Shown here: piece after piece, positions 14,001 through 26,000 of the stretch
Numbering within the stretch: position 1 is the first letter of the stretch
How the letters are laid out: each line of letters opens with the position of its first letter
NCBI GenBank assembly: GCA_903813345.2
Contig: CAIIXF020000004.1
Location: 12,916,196-12,980,195 of the forward strand
DNA length: 64,000 nt
Direction of reading: 5' to 3'
Source of the DNA: Owenia fusiformis
Lineage: Eukaryota; Annelida; Polychaeta; Sabellida; Oweniidae
The notes under the pieces: generated by a model
Databases searched by the model: none
What the model saw: only the letters and a program-made list of their open reading frames with translations
Told to the model about the DNA's origin: nothing
Program-made: the position numbers and the translations under genes

Positions 14001-17000
14001 TTTGAAATAATTTTTGGCCAGGGGGTGGGGGGGGGGTTAGCTGGTACTGGTATAACCTCCCTGGCTTGGCCTGAAGGCCTGAGGTAGATGGGCAGATTGA
14101 AGGCTTGAGCCAAACCGGCCCACATGTTAAGGTTCAGATTAATTTGCCTGATTGTATAGTAATCTTTTCTCTTAATATGTAAATCACATTTCTTTCATCA
14201 TACCAATGTTTATCTCAGATCTCACTGATTATGTTTTGAAATGATATTATTAAAGGTGACGTTTTTAATTGACTTATCTTGATTACAGAAAACTTCTTAG
14301 AAAAACAAGCAACTTTTGATCTTATAATGGCTTATAATTAGGTATATTTAAAGGTCACTTTGGAGGGCTAAAGTTACAGGTTGGAAACTAAGAGGGAAGA
14401 TGTATATAATGCTTTTAGTAAATAGGGTCATTATTATCTACCCTGTGTACAGAGTCTAGTTATAAACTGAAAACGAAGCTCTCTTTTAAAAAGTGAAGTC
14501 GAATGAATGCAAAGGGTAATTATTATCAAACTGCCCAAGAACTCAGGGTATACAGGATTTCCATAAAGTCTCTTTACACTTTACATGGACTTTGTATTGT
14601 AATTGTAAAGAGATTTTATGGACACCCTGTATTTCTTTCCATGCATGATTGCATAACTCATAACTCTTTTTCTGGAAAATATTACCCTATTAAGTCTCTT
14701 TACACTTTAAACAGACTTTGTATTATAATAGTAAAGCGACTTTATGGATGCCCTGTATTTCCATAAAGTTTCTTTTTTACACTTTACACAGTCTTATTAT
14801 TGTAAAACTAAAGAAACTTAATGGAAACCCTGTATTCATTTGTCGATCCTCATCCGAGTGGAATACTCACTACTGGTAGGTTCGTGATCCTATAGTGTAA
14901 TTTAACACCTGTGTAATATACAGTTGTACATACTACAGTATTAGTATTATACTGCGGTTTACATTTACATTTATCTTCATGGTAATTGTTAACATCTACA
15001 TAAAAATAACTTCTGAGACTTGAGAATTTGCATTAAATGTCACTCAAAATTGAAACTTCTTATTGGGTCTGAAGGCAGTCTAAGGAGTTGCCTGGATGTA
15101 ACTGAGCAATAATGGGCTTAATTCATGTGTCTTTTCTCGTTCACACCTATATATAACTCCTCATGAGAAATCCACTGAATTTGTTGTGTGATTAAAGTGG
15201 CAATATGCATATTTTTTGCAATATTTCTCAAAATAATGTTTATATTATACAGGGTGGGCCAAAAGTGTTTACAATTTTAAAGTGTTATATCTCTTTTTTG
15301 TTTCCAACCAATTAGAACACATGATGTTGTTGATGATGCGGGGCAAGATGAATAATGATCATTATATACATCAATGTTGCAATAACACTAAATGGAGACG
15401 TAGGGGTATAAAATACGAAAGTATTTTCGTTTTAACCAAACGAATCCAAACATATAGCAATAAAGCTCTAACAAGGCCTTAACCTCTCATTTGTTACAGA
15501 CCCCAAATTGCCAAACAGCAAACACCAACCACCAAACACCGCCACAATAATAGTTTGAGACTTATAACATATAACATTGTGGTGGTGACATAAAAACTTA
15601 GAGGGAATGAATCTTATATTTTGATAAATTTCCAACCCAGAAAAAAAGGTCACTATACTTGCCAAGAAATCATATAATGTAAGGAATGTTGAAATAGTAA
15701 AACAGGGCTTTTCAAAAAATAACAAATAAACAGAACACCAAATGTAAATACAAATACCTGTAAATTATCACCAATATGATTCAATATGCCTAACCCATAC
15801 TCTTAAAGTGTTTACTTGTCTTGCGTTGGATTATATTTTTCAAACAACAAAAACATAAGAAGCGATATAGTTAAACCTGTAAAATAGTGAAACATCTCCA
15901 GTATACACCAAGTATACCAAGTTTTCCTTGTATTAATTTTTCCATGTATTGACTTTGATATGCCTTTGTCTTTGCCATGTGTTAAGTTTGCCATGCATTA
16001 ATTCTGCCAATCATCAATTTTGCCATGTGTCAAGTTTGCCATGTGTCAAGTTTGCCATGTATTGGTTCTGCCAATTATCAATTTTGTCATGTGTCAAGTT
16101 TGCCATGTATTTATTCTGCCAATCATCAATTTTGCCATGTGTCAAGTTTGCCATGTATTTATTCTCCCAATCATCAATTTTGCCATGTGTCAAGTTTGCC
16201 ATGTATTTATACTGCCAATCATCAATTTTGCCATGTGTCAAGTTTGCCATGTATTTATACTGCCAATCATCAATTTTGCCATGTGCCATGTATTTATTCT
16301 GCCAATCATTAATTTTGCCATGTGTCAAGTTTGCCATGTATTTATTCTGCCAATCATCTATTTTGCCATGTGTCAAGTTTGCCATGTATTTATTCTGCCA
16401 ATTATCAATTTTGCCATGTGTCAAGTTTGCCATGTATTTGTTATGCAAATCATCAATTTTGCCATGTGTCAAGTTTGCCATGTATTTATTCTGCCAATCA
16501 TCAATTTTGCCATGTGTCATGTTTGCCATGTATTGATTCTGCCAATTATCAATTTTGCCATGTGTCAAGTTTGCCATGTATTTATTCTGCCAATCATCAA
16601 TTTTGCCATGTGTCATGTTTGCCATGTATTGATTCTGCCAATTATCAATTTTGTCATGTGTCAAGTTTGCCATGTATTTATTCTGCCAATTATCAATTTT
16701 GCCATATGTCAAGTTTGCCATGTATTTATTCTGCCAATCATCAATTTTGCCATGTGTTAAGTTTGCCATATATTTGTTCTGCCTATCAGTTTGCAATGTA
16801 TTTATTCTGCTAATCATCAATTTTGCCATATGTCAAGTTTGCCATGTATTGATTCTGCCAATTATCAATTTTGCCATGTGTCAAGTTTGCCATGTATTTA
16901 TTCTGCCAATCATCAATTTTGCCAGGTGTCATGTTTGCCATGTATTGATTCTGCCAATTATCAATTTTGCCATGTGTCAAGTTTGCCATGTATTTATTCT

Positions 17001-20000
17001 GCCAATCATCAATTTTGCCATGTGTCATGTTTGCCATGTATTTATTCTGCCAATCATCAATTTTGCCATGTGTCAAGTTTGCCATGTATTTATTCTGCCA
17101 ATCATCAATTTTGCCATGTGTAAAGTTTGCCATATATTTATTCTGCCAATTATCAATTTTGCCATGTGTCAAGTTTGCTATATATTTGTTCTGCCTATCA
17201 GTTTGCAATGTATTTATTCTGCTAATCATCAATTTTGCCATATGTCAAGTTTGCCATGTATTTATTCTGTAAATCATCAATTTTGCCATGTGTCAAGTTT
17301 TCCATGTATTTATTCTGCCAATCATCAATTTTGCCATGTGTCAAGTTTGCCATGTATATTCTGCCAATCATCAATTTTGCCATGTGTCAAGTTTGCCATG
17401 TATTTATTCTGTAAATCATCAATTTTGCCATGTGTAAAGTTTGCCATGTATTTATTCTGCCAATCATCAATTTTGCCATATGTCAAGTTTGCCATGTATT
17501 TATTCTACCAATTATCAATTTTGCCATGTACATAATTTGCCATGTATTCCAGGGGGAAGATGATGATCGCACAACAGACTTCACAAGTGATGAGAATAAA
17601 GACAGAGGAAACTGGTCAGGAAGAATGGACTTCTTGTTGTCTTGTTTGGGGTATGTCTGTTTTTTCCTATGTTTGGGGTTTGGTTTATTCGTGGTATGCT
17701 TGTTTATCCATTTGTTGTTTAAAGGTCCTGTTCAGTATTCATTTACAGGTTCAGGTACACAAGCATAACGAGTGTAACAGTTAAGTTACATTGGTATATT
17801 GCTAGGTTCACTGAGTTTTTGAAAAGCAGTCTTACTTCAATGATTTTGGCACATATCAGCATTACATCATATTAACATTGCCATGTACATGTGTATGCTC
17901 TTTGCCTTCTATTTAATTTACCAGGTACAAAAAAAACATGTATATAAAGATGCATTTAATGACTCGCTTCAACTACCATGGACCATGCATATGGGTGATG
18001 TCCCAAAATGTCAAAATTGTGTGATCTCCCAAAATGTCACAATTGTGATCTCCCAAAATGTTACAATTGTGCAATCCCCCAAAATGTCACTATTGTGCAA
18101 TCTCCCAAAATGTCACTATTGTGATATCCCAAAATGTTACAATTGTGCCATCTCCCAAAATGTCACTATTGTGTTATCCCAAAATGTTACAATTGTGCCA
18201 TCTCCCAAAATGTCACTATCGTGATCTCCCAAAATGTTACAATTGTGCAATCTCCCAAAATGTTACAATTGTGCAATCCCCCAAAATGTCACTATTGTGC
18301 AATCTCCCAAAATGTCACTGTTTTGACCCCCAAAATGTCACAATTGTGCGATCTCCCAAAATGTCACTATTGTGATCCCCCAAAATGTTACAATTGTGCG
18401 TTCTCCCAAAATGTTACAATTGTGCAATCTCCCAAAATGTTACAATTGTGCAATCTCCCAAAATGTCACTGTTGTGGTGAATATATGAGTTTCCCAAGCT
18501 CATGTGAGCTGCTTTAATCTGGAAGGACCATTTTGATATAAAAAAATTTATAGTATGCCTAGTATCTAACTTGTTCCTCAATCATAAGTTATTCATTAAA
18601 TTTTCTGAAATACTTGTACACTATATGCCAAATGATGCACTATAAAGCTGTGAACACATCTGATACAGATGGGTGTGTATACAGGCATGAGTTAAGTGCC
18701 TTACCAGAGTTTTACAGAAATATATTTTTAACCATTTTTCAACTGAAACTAGATATTGAGTCTAAAGGAAGAATTGTACAGTGAAACCTGTAAAGTGGGA
18801 CACCTCTAGAATTGAAACACTTTTCAGAGTTCCAAGATCAAATGACTTAATGCGAAGTGAAATCCCTATAAGTTGAATACCTTCCAAGTGGAACACTTTT
18901 AGAGGTACCAAAGGTGTTCCACTTAGCTTTTTTTCTGTACTTTATTTAGCTGGAATTTGTACAAACTGATTATGGGTATTTACCAGACTTCATCATACCA
19001 TGAGATTGCTCGACGGCAATATCACATCTTTGGTAGCAAACTAAGGGTCAACACAGAGCATAAAATCATTGTATGATGACTTTTGGTTAGTACTTGCGAA
19101 GACCCATTATTCAGTTAAGTTATAGTAATAAGCAATTGCTGGCTTTAGGCTTTTACATTCCAATTGCCTCCTGAACAAATAGTTCAAATGTCTTCCAATC
19201 GATCAATGCAATAAAAGTAAGTAATATCTAGGTTAATATAGGTATACTGCACCCATTTGCCAGGTTCAGTCATTTCACTATCAAAATTGATCACGACTCA
19301 TTCTATGTGGTTTTGAAAGGTAAAAGGAGAGCAAATATTTGGCCATGTGAGGTTTTAAATTTGAGCACTATGTTACAAATACTCGAGTGTAAACAAATCC
19401 ATTTTTGTGATGAGTAAATAATTGGGAGTGCTTATGACTAATGTTGTGAAAAACAATGTTTGTGTACTTAAAGTCCAAATTTCAGGTCAGAGGAAAAACT
19501 TCTCTAATCCAAAATGATTTTGGGCCCCTAAAACTCCAAAGTGGGCCCAAATTTTGAGGCCCATTATCTTCAAGGCCCAGTAATGACCAAAAAGGCCCAC
19601 CTTTCGGGCCTTAAGGCCTTTTTTGGTGCAATGTAATTTTCATTGCAGCTAGCTATTGTGGCGCTGCTTTCTTCATTCCCTGGTACTATTATTGTGATAT
19701 TTCGTTCCAGGTATGCCGTAGGCTTGGGAAATGTCTGGCGTTTCCCTTATTTGTGTTACAAGAATGGTGGAGCTGCTTTCTTCATCCCCTATTGCATCAT
19801 GTTGGGTATCGTTGGTATCCCCATCTTCTTCCTGGAGTTGTCTCTTGGTCAATTCACAAGTAGAGGAATCTTCAACTGCTGGCAGTTTGCTCCTATGTTT
19901 AAGGGTAAGTATATGAGAGCATTCTCCTGTTAACCACTGTGTAGTGTAGTGTAGTGTATTGAAGTAGTGTGATACAGTATTAATTATCCCAACGAACGAA

Positions 20001-23000
20001 GTTCGTTAGGGATATAGTGAAGCCCTCCGTCCGTCCGTCCGTCCGTCTGTCCGTCAGTCAGTCAGTCAGTCAGTCAGTCCGTCCGTCTGTCCGGAAGATC
20101 TTTTTTTTCAAGATGGCCGCCGCTTTAAAAATGACGGGACTTTTTCGCAAAAATCATAAATGTTTCATTCTAAACCAAAGTAATTAATATTATTGTTTGA
20201 AATTTTGGTAGTGTATTCACAACATTTATTTATTTCACATATATTCCGTGTTTTTCATCCTTACCCCCAGGGGCCATGTATCGGGGGACAGGAAAACAGA
20301 AATTTTCGCTTATTTTTAGATCTTTCTGAAGTATAGCTTTATTATACTCAAATGAAAGGCAATTAAGAGTAAATTGCAAATATTGTATCTTTTTTCTGAT
20401 TCGAGCCTCGTAAAATTCAAAATGGCCATCTAATGTACGATTTCGCAATAATTTTTCGATCCCTTCAAAGTATGGCTATATTATACTCAAATTGAAGGAA
20501 TTTTGGAGTAGATCACAATTATGGTATTATTTTTCAGATTTTTACCTCAGAAAATTCAAAATGGCTGCTTTGCAGGAATTCGCAATTCTAAAATCTAATT
20601 TTTTCATTTTCAACCAAAGTAATGAGTATAATTGATTGGAATTCGGTAATTGATATTTTGTTCGTTGGGATTTGCTACTCCGCGGAGTTGCCGTTATCTA
20701 GTTTCATAAATTTAGGCCTTAGGCCCAGATGCAATACAGTATACAATAAACATATTTTGAGTTTGAATATATCTAATATATAAGATTCAGCAAGAAGTAG
20801 TGCAGTGAACAAGCCATTATTTTATAATAAAATATTGTAAGAAGATGCTTTATATCCAGAAGGATATCAAGCTAAATAGTATATTGTATTAAATAGTAAT
20901 ATCACTGCTGAATAAAAAAAAATACATAGTCTGAATATATGAGAGTGTCTCACATTTATGTGTCTCACATGTGTGTGTCATGTTGATATTTTGCAGTGTC
21001 TTTTTATGTGTCTTAAAACATATTATTGAGGTTATACACTGATATTGATTCATACATTACTCCTATGTATATGTGTATTTTGAATGTTTGTGTTTTTTCT
21101 GTAGGTATTGGAGTTGCTATGTTCATTGTGTCCCTTCTAGTAGGCATATACTACAATATGATCGTAGGATGGAGTATATACTATCTCTGTGCTTCATTTA
21201 CTAGTAAACTACCTTGGAGTGAATGTGGAGACTGGTCATCTGAATGTAAGTAAATGTAATATTATATACTAGGAATGGGATATGTGGTGTATCCTAGTGG
21301 ACACGGGGTACGTCCTAGGGGATATGGGGTCAGTTAATCCTAGGAGATATAGGCTATATTCTAGATGATATGGGATACATCTGATTGTAAGTATAAGAGA
21401 TGGGATTATCGGTCTGTGCATGGTCAACATATTAGGGATGGAATATGGGTATATCCTATGGAGATATGGGGGTAAATACTTGTGGATATGGGATATATCC
21501 CACCCCTAAACTTAATATATTTGAATGTTCAGAAACATACTCTCTGTAAAAGGAGGGATATGGGGTATATCCTAGGGGTAGGATTAAATTCCCCGTGATC
21601 ATGAATGTTTTTTTTAAGGAATTCATCTCCAAATAAATAATTAGATATACAAATATAGTACTAACTTAGACCAGCATGTTCACAAGTCTATATTTTTTTG
21701 AACATTTTCAATTTTGTTTTCATTTGCAGGGTGTAGTGAAAATGTAAAAGATTTGAATGCCACCCAGTGTGTTGCCCCATTAACTTACAATGACACAACT
21801 ACTGTGTGCTATAATGGCTCTACAGTGTATGGGGTTGTAGACACCACAGTAGCAGAAACATTTGGAATGAAGAAGATAATCCCAAGTGAAGATTACATGA
21901 AGTGAGTAAATCATACATGTACATAATACTACCTGTATATGTTAGGACGTATTATCATGCTCATCCAGGAGTTTCATTAGTAGCCGGCAACAGGCGATTT
22001 TCACCGGTTGTTTTCACAAAATCGTCTGTTATTTTTAGGGACTTTTTCAACTTTCCATGTTAAATTTATGATTTCCAATAATTTTGCCTGTTTTCATTTA
22101 TTTAGCCTGTTGTGAGAAATTCTAGTTCCCCTGTTATCTCTAAGAAATGTCATGTGGTTATTGTTTTGTATGGGCATTTCTTTCTTCAAATATAGTTTTA
22201 TTTCAATTGATTATATTACATACATGTTCAGTGTATACAGTAGTTAAATCACCCATAGTCTTATCATGTTACATTTGTTTTAAAAAAAATACATTTTTAA
22301 GTATATAGATTTCAAAATTTTGAGCTTTCACAATCGATCCTTCATAATCACGCTTCATAGCATTATTTAATTCTTGAATAAGTTCCTTATTGTATTTAAC
22401 CGAAATAAATGGATTAATATGAAAAAAAATCTATTATACATATTTATTGTTCTTGTTTTCAGTCGTGCAGTTCTTGGTACTGCCTTCAGTGAGGGTATAC
22501 ATGATTTAGGACCACTAAACTGGAGGTTGTGTCTCTGTCTCCTGGGTGCATGGCTCATTGTCTTTTTCAGTCTTATCAAAGGCATCAAGAGCTCTGGAAA
22601 GGTAAGCTACAATATGAACATAACCACTGTTAATTTAAAACAGTGATATCTCTCATTGTGACTAAGGATGAGAACAGTGAGGTTCAGTCCATTGCCAAGT
22701 AGGCAACTCAGGCCCATTATAGCCAGGATTTGTCAAGAGGGGAGTTCATTTTTCAAAAATTTCCAGGGGGTTCACATTTGACAATTTTGGCCCAAATAGG
22801 GCTAAAATCACTTGAGAACCTTGCGAACACCCCTGGCTACGGGCCTGCAACTGTTTTATATAACTATTGACTATTGTGAAAACTGGTTACCATTGGCAAC
22901 TGTAAGTTTTGACCCTGATCTCCCGAGGGCACTCAGTCTTCAATATTTCATGATATTATCAGTGTGCAAACAGCGTGACATGTACTTTTAAGATTTTCAA

Positions 23001-26000
23001 CAGAGTGACATGTACTTCTATGGCTTTCAGCAGAGTGACATGTACTTCTATGGCTTTCAGCAGAGTGACATGTACTTTTAGAATTTTCAACAAGGTGACA
23101 TGTACTAAGGCTTTCAGCAGGGTGACATGTGCTTAAAAGATTTTCAACAATATGACATAAACTTCAAGTATTTTCATCAGGGTGACATCTTCTCCTAAGA
23201 CTTTCAACATGGTGACTACTGAAAAATGATAAAATGATATCAACCAATTTTATTGAGGAACATTAATTGTCCCTGATTAAATAAAGTGAATATTCTAGGA
23301 ATTGGACTTTCATTTGAAGCATGCTTGGAAAGATTAAAAGTAGATTTCCCTGTCCCTGTGACATACAAACTTTACCTATAGGTATGACCCAACACATTCT
23401 TCAATTCAAAATTTTCATGATTGCACCTTCTATATTTCTAGGTTGTCTACTTCACTGCCCTGTTTCCATATGTTGTGCTAATCATCCTCTTGGGTTGGGG
23501 CCTTACCCTGGATGGCTACTTTGATGGTAAATATCACTATTGACATTTGAACATAATTGACATTTTCAGAAAAATAAAATTTCAAGGTAATGTTGTGTCT
23601 TTCTTTTAAATAGTTATTGTTTTGAATTCATTAAGATTGTAATTTGGAGAAATGAAAGTCTGAGGTAAACGATTGTTATGCAAAATTCTCAATATAATTT
23701 GTAGTTTTTTCAAATAGGGAATGTCCAGATTTGTAAATATAATTGATTGTATCTCTACAAATTATCTTCAAATGTCACTTACAAATGGTTGCCCTGGTTA
23801 CCTAAAACAAAGGTTACCATAGCAACCGACATAACAGTAGCATCCAACAATAACCAATTGTCTTTGGTCTTGTTTAATAAGTTCATATTTTCTGTGAAAA
23901 TGTCAATGTGATTGAATAAAGTATGGAAATAGAAGAGCAGTTGGTTACTTACTTTCTGATCTTTTTTTAAAACAGTTTACTTTCTGATCTGGCATCGGAA
24001 TGTCAAGAATGTATGCATATTATTGATTCAATACATCATCATGTATATGTATATAATACAATACAATACAATGTTATGTTCCAGGTATACGTTTTTACAT
24101 CCTAGAGGCAGATTTGAACAAACTAAAAGAGGCTCAGGTAAAAATTGTTTATTCAAATTACAAAAGTATAGTTACATAACAGGAGACTTGGTTGGGCCAG
24201 CATGACTACAGGTTAAACTCTTGTCGTGTTTCTGCCCAGTTGTTTTAGGCCCAATAAGTTGATGGCACTTTTGGTGTGCAAATAAAATATAATCTGCAAC
24301 AGGGCAATTCCCAAACAGCAGTATGAGTAAATTAAATCAAATTAAATTAATTGAGCTACCAAACACTGATGAGTAAATTAATCCTAAACATCAATACATA
24401 AAATGATGTGTATCATCAAAAGAGCAAGCCACGAGAATCAAGTGAACTTTTCTCATATTTAGGTATGGAAGGATGCAGCTGTCCAGATTTTCTTCTCGCT
24501 CTCGGCATCATGGGGAGGTCTCATCACACTGGCCAGTTACAACAGATTCCATAATGATTGCCTGAGGTAAGTTTGGGGGGATGGAATGGTGTGGGGGTGG
24601 AATAATATCGGGGATGAAATGGTGTTCAGGTGGTGCTTTCATACTGTTCTATTACCACAGGTTTCATAATGATTGCTTAAGGTGTGATGGAGAGAGTTGG
24701 GGGGGGGGCATGTTGTGAAGAATTCACAATGAATAAAGTTGGTTTATGGCTGTTATTTCAGCTTTTAGAAAATTTCAATAAAGTTTCAAACTTGATTTTC
24801 GAAGTAGAAATTTGATAGTGGTATTAGTGTATTGTGGAAAAAGAATGACCATACCAGTTGAAGTTAACATACTGTAAATGAAATTAAAGAAATCAGTTAC
24901 AAAACAATAGTTACACTAAATTCTACAAAGTAAGCTTACATTGGTATATAATGACTTAAAATGCTCTGAAGTGAATTCTTATGTTTTTTTAAATGAAAAT
25001 TCAACAGTATAATGCTTCTTTAAACAAAAAGTCTTCTACACTGGAATTTTAACTGAACACCTATTTGTTTCATTTCCAGAGATTCGCTGATTGTCTCCAT
25101 TGGAAACTGTTTGACAAGTTTCTTTGCTGGCTTTGTCATTTTCTCATATCTTGGATTCTTGGCTAAGGAACTCGGCACTACTGTAGCCAAGGTTGCAACT
25201 AGTGGTAAGTAGTTTAAAACTTACAGTAAATGTTTGATAATTTTGCTAAAAGTGTATTATTATAATCATGAATGGCATTAGAAACTCGAAACTTACATTT
25301 TCAGATTTCTCCCGAAACCATCTTATGTTTATTTGAAATAAATAATGTAAAAAGTTTTGGTATTCTTTTTAGCAATGAGACATTACACAAATTGATATGT
25401 GACAAAAAGGTTCTGATAATTACACAATTTTTGGAAAAAATCCGTCTCTGATTCTACCTTTAATATTTTTTACTTGTTTAGGATTTTGAGAGTTCAACAA
25501 TGTATTTATCATGTACTATGCTGTACGTGGTTATTAATCAATAAATGAACTGTTAAGATTGACTATTTGATATTTTATTGCTCATTTTTATTTTATTTTT
25601 TTTATTATTCTGCCTACCTTCTTTTAATAGCACTTATAATATTTTATAGCTACATATAAAGTCTGTGCCAACATCAAATACATGTACCTACGCAGGAATT
25701 GTGTCAAATTGTCAACATTTGTGGGAAAACATTGATTTCATTATGGCTTCACTTCTTATCTCCCTTATTTAATGAAAAATGTTAACAGCAAGAAGTGTAG
25801 TCCCAAATTGTTTGTCAGATGTTCACTTTTGTCAAAAACACACTTAGATACGAATATTTTAGAGCAATCATATTAGAGCAATCCTTGGTTATTATCATGT
25901 TTTTTATTATTACAAATCATGTTTTTATGAATTTGATAAACTTGAATTGTATTAAATATGATTCAGCCAGTTTTGAACTTAATATATTTCATGACTGTTC

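Noticed and set aside
16014-16829. A 271-codon minus-strand frame and several + frames of 95-294 codons over 15949-17535
   Set aside because: They arise because the 48-bp satellite unit is divisible by three and lacks stops. Several frames are open at once on both strands, and the sequence lies in an intron of a well-supported gene.
18058-18517. Frames of 105-127 codons across the CTCCCAAAATGTCAC array
   Set aside because: Low-complexity tandem repeat in SLC6 intron 3. The frames overlap one another and have no domain.
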